From contig NC_016475.1 in assembly GCF_000226095.1 (NCBI RefSeq), forward strand, positions 1,550,001 through 1,614,000: DNA of 64,000 nucleotides, read 5' to 3'. The notes beneath the pieces were generated by a model, which saw only the letters and a program-made list of their open reading frames with translations, did no database searches and had not been told where the DNA came from. Both the position numbers and the translations under genes were made by a program. The first letter of the stretch is position 1. Each line of letters starts with the position of its first letter. Positions 35,847 through 47,851 of this stretch are shown in pieces. This DNA is from Thermothelomyces thermophilus ATCC 42464 (lineage: Eukaryota > Ascomycota > Sordariomycetes > Sordariales > Chaetomiaceae).

Positions 35847-36855
35847 ATGGCCAAGACTCTCTTCCGACTAGTTAGCTTTGCCGCTGCCTTGAGCACAGTG
35901 CTCGGTCACGCTGTTGTGACAGTTCCTACACCTCGTGGAGTAAGTGCTCACCCTCCCGCAAACCCCCCCTCCCCTCCCCCCTTAAAGAAAGGAGTACACA
36001 CTGACCTTCTTGATACCAGGCTGGTCCGTACTACACACAACGATGTGGCGAGACCTACGCGGTGTACATGGAGAAGGGTGAGAGGTTATCTCCCGAAACG
36101 ATTGCTACAAGAAGGTGCTAGAGATGTAGGACCGCTGACCGAGCTTGGGGGGGGCCGCAGACAAGGCCGGCCCTATCGAGAACGGGGTGGCAAAGGCAGG
36201 CTCAGAACTCGGCTGCAATCCGTTCCTCTGCCGGGGCTACCAGTACGAGGACAATGAAGCGGTGGAATACGAGCCGGGTCAAGTCATCGACTTCCACGTC
36301 GACCTCATTGCTGGGCACCACCCGGGCTATGCGGTAAGTAGCACCCGTCAACCACATCCTCCTCCTCTCTACCTCCAACCTAGCTGGCTATTACATTAAG
36401 TGCTGGCCCAGGTCGCTCTATTTGCTTGTTACCTAGTACTTAATTACTGACTTGTGATGTTCTTTCCGCCGCTCAAGAACGTCTCGATCGTTGACCTGGA
36501 AGCAAACAAGATCATCGGCGATCCCTTGAGGTCCTGGGATGACTATCCAAACGCGACAGCGACGACGCCTCGGTCAGACAGTAAGTGAAAATCAAGTCAA
36601 GAACCATCGAAGGGCGGCCGGTTTGTGGCACTTGCAAAGAACTGGAAAGGCTTGGGATTTTCAAGAATCAACAGGCTAACCACTGCCGCTCTCTCTGTTC
36701 TTAAATCACTAATAGTCGATTTCAACGTGACCATCCCGAACACGCTCGGTACGGCATGCAGCACCGGCGGCAAGTGCGCCATCCAATGGTACTGGTATGC
36801 GAGCGGGAACAAGCAGAGTTACGAGAGCTGCGTCGATTTTTACGTCAAGGCTTGA
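35847..36855 (+). CDS. Secreted LPMO-like copper protein
   Basis: Small secreted protein resembling lytic polysaccharide monooxygenases (chitin-binding type-4/AA-like fold). Five exons fit: 35847-35939, 36020-36077, 36161-36333, 36478-36580 and 36716-36855 (introns 80, 83, 144 and 135 nt), giving 188 aa. The signal peptide MAKTLFRLVSFAAALSTVLG ends just before HAVVTVPTPRG, leaving an N-terminal His as needed for a copper histidine brace. A second His is offered by the AGHHPGYANVSIVDL segment, and a late aromatic by SCVDFYVKA. Four to six Cys (RCGE, LGCNPFLCRG, ACSTGGKC, ESCVDF) can form disulfides. N-glycosylation sites NVS, NAT and NVT are present. The exact AA family and substrate are not assigned. 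Exon 2 is only 58 nt but keeps frame. Confidence 0.82.
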
Positions 36856-37428
36856 TAATAGTGGCTGCTGCGCTCGGTCGGATCCCTCCAGGTTCCGGGC
36901 TTGCAAATGAACGGAAGAACATGTATATACAAGAATAAACCCTTCACAAGGAACAACAATGACCGAGTCGTAATTAGGTACCCTGGGGCATGCCAAGGGT
37001 GGTCCACTGGTCAAAGTGCCTGGCCGTCCACGGCTCGTTGGGCGCCAGCTCCCCATGCGACTCGACGATGTAGTACTCGATCAGCAGGTTGCGCGTTCTG
37101 AAGTTGGAAGTTTGGTGGAATTCAATCCTCCTGATCATGCTGAGCTCGATGGTGTGCCCTCTTCTAGGAAATACCAACAGCGCTCCTGATGACTACCTCA
37201 CATGGGAAGGAAAGTCGAGCAAGTTTGCTGTAATTAACACCTCTAAAAACCCACGAGGACTCCCCACAATTGAAAACGAGCGGTAACTAATTATCATACT
37301 GATCATATCTCCACTAAGTCGAATCAGTTATTATTACCATGGCTGGAATCAAGCAGTCGAGGACTAAATACTTGCAAGGAGAGGACTATATGAGAATGCA
37401 GGACATTAATTCAGATCGTAGACGTATT
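36856..37428. other. Flank between LPMO-like gene and Copia insertion
   Basis: Apart from the minus-strand fragment at 36974-37177 no gene is supported. Composition falls from GC-rich to AT-rich over the last 200 bp. Confidence 0.45.
36974..37177 (-). pseudogene. Possible 3' gene fragment next to the Copia block
   Basis: A GC-rich minus frame ending at a stop at 36974 has coding-like composition (IRRIEFHQTSNFRTRNLLIEYYIVESHGELAPNEPW) and a possible 3' splice site (CCTAG) just upstream. No matching upstream exons are visible before the AT-rich block at 37.43 kb. I do not recognise the product. It may be the last exon of a gene lost or broken here, or a chance ORF. Confidence 0.3.
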
Positions 37429-37433
37429 GGATA
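37429..37433 (+). repeat. Target-site duplication GGATA, left copy
   Basis: Five bases directly before the 5' LTR, identical to 59440-59444 after the 3' LTR. Five-base duplications are usual for LTR elements. Confidence 0.9.
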
Positions 37434-37645
37434 TGTCAGAAGCTATAGAGCTTCTAAACGTATTAGCCACGCGTTTGCCACAGCTATATAAGGCTGTTCA
37501 ACGCATTGGCCAGCTCCTTTGTCTATAAATATCACTCGTTTTGTCTCCTTTGTAGATAGTTTCAACAAGGCACTCTTTTCCTTTGTACAGCCTCCTACTA
37601 CAGACTGCTTTCAACGCTCCCGGAAGCTTATCACTACATTTGGCA
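37434..37645 (+). repeat. 5' LTR of Copia element (212 bp)
   Basis: Starts TGTCAGAAGC and ends TTTGGCA. A TATAAGG promoter-like box and a TATAAATA box lie inside. It matches 59228-59439 base for base in length, with transition differences typical of RIP. Confidence 0.93.
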
Positions 37646-39947
37646 GTTATAAGCCTAATGCCTTGACTACTCCTCTGCTAATATATCTTTAATATTAGTA
37701 GTAGCTTCTTCTATTATAAACTCTCTTACCTTGCTTTAATATACTTTCGATAATATATCTATCTATTATATCTAAGATCTTAGTTAAGACTTTTATATAC
37801 CTTATAGGGCCTAGTTCCTGGAACTTATAATATATCGAACTATAGTTATAGGCTAAATTTGCTAGTATATGGGGATTTATTAACCCTAATAGTGACTATA
37901 AACTAGATCTAGAAGTTCTATAGCGCTTAACCTATAAGTAAGCTAGAGATAACCTTATCCTAGCTTCTTAAGAGTAACTCTTAGAAGGATTATTACCCTT
38001 AATGTCTATAGATTTAATACCTTCTAATATAGCCGTTATAGCCAAATCTATATAACTATAAGACTCCTTTTATAAAGATATCGCGTATACTATAGACATT
38101 AGTAAGTAGATAGGATAGTTATAATGCTAGCTAGTATATACTATAGATTCTAAACTCTATAAAGTTATAAAAGTATATAGGAAGAAGGATATTAACCTTA
38201 TTAAGGAGATTATCTAGGCGCTTTGCTCTATACTTACACTATCCATTATAATGCTCTATATAATGGTTATAGTATAATATATAGCTAGTCTTAATATAGC
38301 TAAGCGTTTAGGAGTTAATCTATAACGCTGGATTTATAACTTTAACCCTCTAGCAAGCTATCTAATATAATATCCTAGAAGTATAGGGTATATAAGGACT
38401 TTATACCTTTTTTAATACTATTGCTATATATATCTTACTAACCTAGGTAATAAATAAGAGGATAGAAATCGAGCTTATTAATGGTATAGGATAGCTACTT
38501 CCGGAGCTTAGTACCCTTATTACGATGGCTAAGATCCTAATTAATAACAATATATAACCTAGAGTCTCTTAGAAGTATAGAATCTTGTTGACAACTTATA
38601 CGCTAACACTTCCTATAGCTTAGAAGAGTAATAAGGAGAAAGGCAGAGACTTATATAGAGACTCTTATAGTAGTTAGTAGTATAATATAAGATGTCCCTA
38701 TAAGTATCTAAGATATCTATAGAATCTAGTAGACTATTATACGCTTAAGTAAGCTATTTATAGTAATAAGTAACACTTATACCTTTCTAAAAAGAAATAT
38801 AAAAGGATTTGCTAGGAGCTTAATAAGCCAAAGTAGGCCAGATTAAAAAGTTAACTTATCGCTAAGTAAGGGGAGCTATCCTATTTTAGGTAGTTAGGAG
38901 TAGAATACCTTAGTTCCCTTAATACGTTAATTATTAGCCCTTAGCTACTTAGCAAGCTCTTGACTTACTATAAGGCATTTAATATAGTCACTCTATAGCG
39001 TTATCCTCTTTTAGAAAGCACTTTACTAGACTTATATAGTATAACCTACTTAGTTAATAATAAGAAGTTCCTTTTACCTAGGACGTTCGTTAAGGTAGAA
39101 GATTCTAAGTTTGTTAAAGCAGGTATAATAACCTTTCCTATTAATAGGAGGGGTACTTAGGTAATCGAGAACGTTCTAGATAGACTATATAGACTATATA
39201 CTAAGAGCCTAACGCTCAAGGATATCGCTATCGTCAAAGGTTTCTATATTAATATTATCTTAGAAACTTTATTACTTAAGGTAGGCACTTAGTACTATAG
39301 CTTAGATTACTTACTACATTTTAAAATACTAGAAAATAATATTATCCTTTATAAGTTAGAACGTAAGTATAATCTTACCTTCTTTAAATATAAGCCTCTT
39401 TCTTACTACTTAAACTTCCTAGACTATGTCTTAATTAGCAAAGCAAGTATCGTAAACGTTTATATATCCTTATAGAACATATTTACTACGTACGGTAGAA
39501 GGTCCTAGACACGAGCGTTACCTACTATAAGAGAGGATACCAAGGATCTTTAGCACTTAAGAGCTAGCTACCTTGGACTAGAAGCGTTAAAAGCGCTTAT
39601 TAATAACGCTAGAAACGTCTGTATTAAGGGGACGGCGCGTATTAAATATAAGAGCTACACTTATACTTATATAAGCAAGGTTATCTCTGGGAAAACACTA
39701 CTAGAGTAGAAGTCTATATACCTATTCCAGCAAGTAGCCTAGGATCTATTTAACTATCCTAAAGCAATTAATAGATTACAATAGCTACTTATAATTATTA
39801 ATAAGTATAGTAAGAAGCTTTTCTCTTTCCTCCTAACGATAAAGTTACTAAACTAGATTATAGGAGTTATCTAGAATTTCAAGAGCTAGGTAAGACGCTA
39901 ATATAAGCTTACTATCTATAAGATTAAGTAAGATAACAATACTATAA
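37646..39947 (+). pseudogene. Copia gag, protease and N-terminal integrase, RIP-degraded
   Basis: Gag-like segments (IWGFINPNSD near 37880) are followed by a protease region with a VNNKKLLLP block (about 39050). Next come the integrase zinc region (LGLEALKALINNARN, about 39580) and the catalytic core with a YSxKLFSFLL block near 39830. The reading stops at D-N-N-T-I at 39947, in the middle of the integrase core, where chromovirus C begins. Many TAG/TAA codons interrupt it. Confidence 0.8.
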
Positions 39948-40365
39948 TATCACGGAAATATATATATAGATGCCACCTAAGCCACCGGCACAAACAGGCC
40001 AATCAAGTCAAAGGAACGAAAGGACCAATTACAATATAGGAAGCACAGTGATCACTACACTCACCAGCGATCAGGGTAATCACCACTATACGATTACTTA
40101 CAATTACCATAATCAAAAGTAATCACTAGGATCATATATACATATAGATAGTCACTCGTTAGGTAGACTCTAAGAGTTTACTAGTAATAGCAACTTATAA
40201 TCACAGTACTTATACCAAGCATTGCTAATTACTATAAAAGATAACTCTAGTATTGTTATAAACCCTTTGGCTTTACCAAATCCCTTAGACAACCTGCCTA
40301 CTTATCCTGCTCAATCTACCTTCGTCTAAACCCTTTTAGAAGAAGTCTAAGTTAGGTTTGTTATA
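39948..40365 (+). repeat. 5' LTR of chromovirus C (418 bp)
   Basis: Begins TATCACGGAAATA (RIP form of TGTCACGG) and ends GTTTGTTATA. It pairs with 47050-47471 and matches the LTR of element A along its whole length. Confidence 0.9.
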
Positions 40366-40431
40366 TATTGCTATTACTTCTTTTGTTCTATCATAGTTTA
40401 GAACGGAGGTGACTTCGACCTCGATATCGAC

Positions 40432-43400
40432 ATAGCTACTAACGTTATGGCCGAATAGCTGCTCGCTTAGCTTAGTCAACTCTAGTAGCGGATCTAGGAG
40501 TTAGACTAGAGAGATAAGGCTACTTAAGCCCGAATTAAGGAACTCGAGAACGGCGAAAAGCACTTGTAGAAGTTAGTTAATAAGGCCTATGCCAAAATTA
40601 AGGCGCTCGAGACTACTAAAGCGAGCTATATTAAGATCGAACTACCTAGTAAATATAGAAGAACTAAGGAGAATCTTATAGAATTCCTAATAAACCTCTG
40701 ATTCTACTTCTAGCTTAATGATAATAAGTTTCTAAATAATAAAGCTAAAGTCCTTTATATAGCTACGAGACCAAAGGGTAAGGTACTTAGATAGTTTAAG
40801 CCTATATAGAATAACTACCTTATTAAGGAAGATAAAGATAACTAAGATACGTTTATATAGGCAGTCTTTCGATCCTATAACTACTTTGAAGAAGAGCTTT
40901 AGAAGGTTTTTAGCAATAAAGATAAGAAGATTTATATATAAGAAAGACTTACTAATCTCTAATAGACTAAGTTAATAGCCTCCTATACTATATAGTTTAA
41001 ATAGGATATATTTAAGTTTTAGCTTAATAATAAGACATTAATATAATTATTCTATAATAGCTTAAAGGAAGAGGTTAAAAACAAGCTATATAAGTATAAT
41101 TAGCCTAAGACCCTAGATAAATATATTATATAAGCTATTAGAATCGATAATCGACTCTATATATAAGAGTAGTAGAAATAAGGTCAAATAAACAAAACTA
41201 CGATTAAGGCTAATAATATGAAAAAGCGAGCATACGTTAGTACTTTATATAAGACGTACCTTAGAGCTATAAATATAGATATAGCATAGAAGCAAGACTA
41301 GAAAAAGACGACCAAAGACAAGTCTAATGTTACCTACTATAACTATAGAAAGAAAGGGCACTATAAGTAAGAATATTAAAGCCCGAAGAAAGAGTAGAAG
41401 ATAGTCCCTAGAAAGAAAATTACGGTTATCGATAAAACTACTAAGGACATTATCGAAGTAGCGGCTACAAGCTACAAAGACAGGGGCAATGATATAGATA
41501 GTCTTGGATACGATAGTAATGGTAAAGACGAATAAGCACTATACTTTGAACTAGTCACTATAGACCTAGAGATAGGTCTTGCTAAATGGGATATAATAGG
41601 AGAATATATACTGCTAATTTCGATTTTTCTAGCCTTGAGGTAGTAAGGTTTTATAGTTATATGGAGGTAGGATAGATTGTAAATAACTAATACCTAAGGA
41701 ATTAAAAGACCTAGACCTAATGTTCTATTTCTCTAGGAACGAATCAAATAGTACTATAATAAAGTTTTCTAACTTAATACGGAGCTACGCGAATGGGATA
41801 GACGCTTGACTTAACTTGCCTAGTAGAGCAATGAGATAAGGGACGAAATAAGGGAACCCCGATATATTATAGAAACTATTAAAGGAGAATAGCCTATGAC
41901 ATATGATAGGCCCGATAGCTACGCCAAGTACCTTGATGACTAGTAACTTAGTAACGACGTACGGAACCTAGAATACTAGTTTATACGCATGAACCGCGGA
42001 AAAGACGAGCGTATATAGGAAAGCTACTAGAAGAAATACTCCTACTTTAGCATTAGAGTACCTATAGTCTATATATAATAAGAAGGATTTAGGAAAGAAT
42101 TCTAACACCTCCTAGGCAATGCTATATAACTATACCTATAATATAAGGCATATATATAAGTGCCCTAGTTCTAGTATATAGTATACGAATGCTAATATTA
42201 CTTCTGTGATAAATTCGAAAACAATCACTAGCTAACCTAATAAGGAAATGACAATAAAAGCCTCTACCCTATGGAATAGGTCTATAACGTAAGAAATAGA
42301 GCGGCCGAATTGCTCTAGAAAATCGAAGCTCGGAGTCTAGAAGGCATTATAGTAGTTCTGAAACGAGCCTAGCCTAGGCACTACGGAATAGGACGAGATA
42401 TATAGGACTTATGCTAGAGCAACGATTATCCTTATTATACGGACAAAAAGAAATCGCAGTTCGGGAGCTTTAGATAAAGCTATAGTATATACGATAGAAA
42501 GTAAAATAGACTTAATAGTAGGAAGCCGTAAGCACTTAATAGCTTATAGAAATAAGTATAATTAACGAAGCTACTATTAGCTAAATAACTAAAGAGGTTG
42601 GCACTGACCTAGGAAACGGGTCAAGGCCTTTCGAGAGGCCCGGAAACCATTAACGCCTGCGTAGCGGCAAGTGGTAACGTAGTATAGGAGGAACTGGCAT
42701 AAGAGACTACTATATTAAGACCGCCTAGTAGAAATATAGGAAATCGCTATAATCTTTAGACGATAGTAGCAAGACAAGCGACTATAGATAATAGCACAAT
42801 AGAAATAGTACGAAATGCTCGTACTAGTAGATAGTAGAGCGGAGATGAACCTAATTTCGCTAACACTTGTAAATTAGCTATAAATACCCTAGAGAATGAA
42901 GCGGAAGTATAGCATAGTCAAAGGGCTATTTCCGATATAATAGGTATATAGGGAGACTAAACCGATTAATATTACTATAATAAGGAAGACTATAGTAGTT
43001 ATATTTAATATTATAGATATAGGTAATAATAAAGATATAATATTAGGGTTACTATGGTATAAAGATTATAACCTAGATATTAGTTAGAGGAATAGTAGCT
43101 ACCTATGACCCTAAATAGAGTTATATTCGACTAGCAAGATAGGGAATATATAAGGATCGTAAGCAGACGATGTTTAAGGGAAAGTATATCTTACAGATCT
43201 ACTATAAGAGACAGATAGTAATAGGTAGACTATTACGGACTCTAGAAGAGGTAGTATAACAATATCAATATTATAATAGGAGGAACAAGCCGAACCGCTA
43301 ATAGCTATTCTCTCCGTTAACGAATATAGAGCATTATAACTAGAGTAGTAGGTTAAGATAGGAGAAATCGCTAGTATCGCTATAGACGGAACCAAGTTCG

Positions 43401-46345
43401 TATACTATTAGAAAACCGAGAGACGAGATAAGACTAGGGAATTACTAAAACAATATAAAGAACACTTAGCATTTAAACCAAAGCATCTAGAAGGATTACC
43501 AGAACACGGCCTATAGAATTACGAGATTAAGCTTAAGGAAGGAGTATAACTAAAGTTCTTTAAGATTTACTATATAAGCTAGACATAGAATGAAGAACTT
43601 AAGCGATATTTAGAGGAGAACCTTTAAAGAGAATATATCTACCCGTTAATATCGCTAGTAGGCTACCTAATCCTATTTATACCTAAGAAAGATAGAAAGC
43701 TATGGTTATATATTAACTATTAGTAACTTAACGAATAGACTATAAAGAACCGATACCTGTTATTGCTAATCTTATAGCTCTGAGATTAGTTAGTAGGAGC
43801 CTAATATTTCATATATCTTGACTTACTATCGGCCTATAACTATATATAGATCAAAGAAGGCGACGAGTAGAAAACGGCCTTTAGGATACCCTATAGCTAC
43901 TATAAGTATCTCGTCATGCTATTTAGACTTATAAACGCGCTAGTAACGTTCTAAGCCCTAATTGATCAAGCTATCTAATCCTTTCTTAACAAATTTACGG
44001 TATATTATCTCGATGATATACTTACCTTCTCTAAGACAATAGACAAATACCGGAAGTATATAAAAGTAATATTAGACGCGCTATATATATATAAATTATT
44101 AGTTAATAAAGAAAAGAGTAAATTCTATATTAGGAAAACGGTGTTTCTAGGATATAAAATATCCCTAGGACAAATCTAGATAGAACCTTTAAAGGTTAAA
44201 GCTGTTAAGGAATAGCTATAACTAACATTAGTTACGGAAATACGAAGCTTTATCGGATTTATAAACTTCTACCAAATGTTCATTAGGAACTTTAGAGCGA
44301 TTATACGACCTTTATACGAACTTACTAGGAAAAACGCTAAATTCTAATGGGAAGAACAATATAAGTAAGCATTTATGTAAATCTGTAACGCCATTACTAA
44401 AGATCTAGTACTAGTATTACTAGATCCTAAGAAGCTATTCAAGGTAGAAACGGACGCTTTAGACTACGCCATCGGAGGACAATTAGGATAACAAGACAAA
44501 CAAGGAAAGCTACATCCTATAGCCTTCTTTTTAAAGAAGCTTAATGGACTATATCTTAATTATCTAATCTATAATAAGGAACTACTTACAATTATTAAAG
44601 CTTTTAAAGAATAGTAACTATACCTTAGTAGTATAATTAAACTAGTATAAGTATATATGGATTATCAGAATTTACGATACATTATAACGATAAAGGAGCT
44701 TAACGGACGATAAATACAATAGGTAGAATTCCTTACGGAATTTAACTTTAAGATCTACTATAAGAAGGGCAAAGAGAACGTACGAGCAGATATCTTAAGC
44801 CGACAAACGGATTATATAGAAGGACAAATAGAAATAATACTACCGTTATTTAAGAAACGAATAGATAGAACGCTATATCACGAAATATAGATACCTATAG
44901 AAGATAATCTACTTAACTTGTTCCTAGAATGCTATATAATCCTTCGAGAAGAAAGAATTAACAAGGCATAGTATCAAGCAGCACCCGGACTACTAGTACC
45001 TAATGGAGTGGAAGAAAGAGATAGGAAACCCTAGTACTAAGGCAAAGTATATATCTATGACGGGGATTAATAGCTACGGATGATTCGAGAACTCTACGAG
45101 TCAAAACTTAGAGGATATAAAGGAGTTATAAAGACTATCGTACAAGTCAAGAAATACTATAACTTTCTATAGTTAACGGCACGAGTTAAGGAAGTTATAT
45201 AGAATTACGATATCTATAATCGAAGCAAAATGGTACGATATAAGCCGTATAGGCTACTTTAGCCACTACTAATAGCTAATAAACTATAGAGTTTAGTTAC
45301 GATAGACTTTATTATAAAGCTATCAGAATCTAAGGATATAGCTATAGGAGTAACCTACGATAGTATTCTTATTATAGTAGATTATCTAACTAAATAGATA
45401 TACTTCTTTCCCTATAAGGAGTCCTAGATAGCTAAATAGCTAATGGATATAATCTATTAGCAAGTTATATCAGTATATGCTTAGCTATAAGAATAGATTA
45501 CTAATAGAGATACTAAGTTCGTATTAAAGTTCTAGTAAGCGTTAATGTAATAATTAGGCGTCAATAGCAAGCTATTAATAATATATTACCTATAGACTAA
45601 TAGACAAATAGAGCGACTAAACTAAGTTATTAAGTAGTACCTCCGCTTTTACGTTAATTACTAGCAAGACAACTAGGTTATACTATTACTAATAGTATAA
45701 CTTACTTATAATACGATATTAATAGAAACAACCAAAGTTATACCGTTCTTCGTAAACTATAGATATAAAGCAGACCTTAGGCAAGGACTAGAGGTTATAG
45801 TGCTAAAAGTAGTAGTCAAAGCGGAACAAATGTACGTACTATATAAGAAGCTTAAAAAGGAACTCGAGTTTATTAAGATCAGAATAAAGAACTACTATGA
45901 CAAATATAGGCTCGAAGGACCTTGCTTAGAGAGGGGAGATAAAGTCTATCTAATCATATAAAACCTATAAACCAAACGACTAAGCACGAAGCTAGACTTT
46001 AAAAAGGTTAGACCCTTTATTATTAAAGAACGAATTTTAACATCTAACTACTAACTATTGTTACTATTATCTATACGACTATAGATAGATATTTTTTATA
46101 TTTCGCTCCTTGAACTAGTACCGAAAAACGCCAAGGTTACTATATATATCAAAGCAGAAGACAAGGAAGAAGAATAAGACATCGAAGAAATTCTAGATTT
46201 ATATATTATTAACAGGGAACTATAGTATCTAGTTAAATGGCTCGATTTCGGATTAAAAGATAACTTATAGGAACTAGTTAAGAACTTGAACTGCCCTAAG
46301 AAACTAGAACAGTTCCATCGGCAGAACCTAGATCGGCCAAAGGCA
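40432..46345 (+). pseudogene. RIP-degraded gag-pol of chromovirus C
   Basis: Gag starts at an ATA (RIP-changed ATG) at 40432. The zinc knuckle at 41332-41382 has its Cys turned to Tyr (YYNYRKKGHYK). Protease DSRAEMNLIS lies at about 42815-42860, RT with intact YLDD at about 44003-44020, then RNase H and integrase. The C-terminal chromodomain (LQYLVKWLDFGLKDN) is at about 46170-46330. The frame is interrupted by many TAG/TAA codons and cannot be expressed as one protein. Confidence 0.88.
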
Positions 46346-46669
46346 AACCTAGGACAGAACCGAAAATAGCGCCCTAGTTAATAACATTAACGCTACCATT
46401 AAGCTATATACCTAGAACCGCCTCCGATTCCTGCTACCCTACCTCTTCTAATTTATCTAAAGATATAAGACCCCGGCAAACTATCTCCAACCCTTAAGAT
46501 AATAACAATCGCTTTTAACGACGAATATAGTCTAAACGAGCTAGAGACTCGTCTAGACGACGCTACGCTTTTACTAACGAATCGCGATCGGCATGGAGAG
46601 CCTCCTTAGCATCTTGTTCTAATCGGTCGAGGCACTTTAACTCGTCTACGATACAGAACACTATAGAAG

Positions 46670-46927
46670 TTAGTATAGGAAAAATATACTAATGAGGGAA
46701 TATAGACAAGACGAGACTAGAACCCTAGAACCGTTATACAACCTCCCGTGACAAACGTATTCGCTATAATAAGAAGAACTCTCTATTATATGGCAGTAGA
46801 GGCCACGAGAAAAACAATAAAAACAAGGCATTACTTCGAACCCTAGCTTGTTAATAGCAGCAGCCAGGGCAATACGCTCCTCGGTCTTTATAGACCTTTT
46901 TGTCGAACGCTTTGCTATACAAGACAT
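46670..46927 (-). pseudogene. Antisense Cys-cluster ORF of chromovirus C
   Basis: An 85-codon open minus frame starts with an ATG at 46927, between the pol chromodomain and the 3' LTR. After a basic N-terminus (MSCIAKRSTKRSIK) it has PCFYC, six residues, Cys, eight residues, Y-S-E-Y, six residues, Tyr, then N-G-S. With Tyr as RIP-changed Cys this is CX2CX6CX8CX2CX6C. The frame is unusually long for this block. Same strand, place and spacing as in A, B and D. Confidence 0.62.
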
Positions 46928-47049
46928 ATTATTAGTAGTATACGAAGGAAAAAGGGGAAAAAGGGATATAACTTACTTAAGGGAGTTAGCGCTATTTAAA
47001 ACGGCCTAAGATAGGCTTTCGGGTCGAAAGCCTTAAAGGAAGGGCATCG

Positions 47050-47471
47050 TATCACGGAAATATACATGCAGAATGCCGCCTAAGCCGCCTTCCTCGGCAG
47101 GCCAATAGGACAATAGGCACGAACGGGCTAATCAGGGAAGGATCACGCTTGGCAAAGTGATCTATATACTACAGGATCACTAATATAGCCATGATTTTTA
47201 TAGTAAAGGATTACTAAGTAAAGAGTAATCCTAGGATTATATATACATATAGATAGTTACTCGTTATAGTAGACTCTAGGAGTTTACCAGTAATAGTAAC
47301 TTACAATTACAGTACTTATACCAAGCATTGCTAATTACTGTAAGAGACAACTCTAGTGTTATTATAAACCCTTTGGCTTTACCGAATCCCTTAGACGACC
47401 TGCCTGCTTGTCCCGCTTAATCTACCTTCGTCTGAACCCTTTTAGAAGAAGTCTGAGTTAGGTTTGTCATA
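47050..47471 (+). repeat. 3' LTR of chromovirus C (422 bp)
   Basis: Begins TATCACGGAAATATAC directly after the polypurine tract and ends GTTTGTCATA. Confidence 0.9.
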
Positions 47472-47785
47472 TGTCACCGTTAATAACACGGAATTACAAA
47501 GTGAAAGGAGAAATAGTACTAGTAATAACTATTAAAGAAAGATAGATAATTATATATATATAGCTAACTAGTCACTTATTATACTAGACTCTAGGAGTTT
47601 ACTAGTAATAGTAACTTATAATTATAGTACTTATACTAGTATCGCTAATTATTATAAAAGATAACTCTAATATTATTATAAACCCTTTAGCTTTACCAAA
47701 TCCCTTAGACGACCTATATACTTGTCCTATTTTACCTACCTTTGTCTAAACCCTTTTAGAAGAAGTCTAAGTTAGGTTCGTTATA
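47472..47785 (+). repeat. Truncated 5' LTR of chromovirus D (314 bp)
   Basis: Starts TGTCACCGTTAATAAC, equivalent to an internal point of the 3' LTR (54617), and ends GTTCGTTATA. The missing head would be expected on the far side of element C but is not found there. Confidence 0.85.
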
Positions 47786-47851
47786 CGTTGCTATTACTCC
47801 CTTTATTCTTCTATAGTTTAGGACGAAGGTAACTTTGACCTCGATATCAAT

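Larger units (their letters stand above)
39948..47471 (+). mobile_element. Gypsy chromovirus C, full-length, RIP-mutated
   Basis: 7.5 kb element with both LTRs (39948-40365 and 47050-47471), gag-pol between them, an antisense Cys-cluster ORF and a polypurine tract (about 47034-47049). The RT catalytic box still reads YLDD (44003-44020), unlike A, B and D. Its left end abuts Copia integrase and its right end abuts an internal point of the LTR of D. No matching target duplication was found (TATAA left, TGTCA right), so one or both ends may be rearranged. Confidence 0.9.

Noticed and set aside
37339-37433. ATG-led plus ORF reaching the Copia LTR (MAGIKQSRTKYLQGED...)
   Set aside because: Might be a gene start cut by the insertion, but too short and unrecognised to call.
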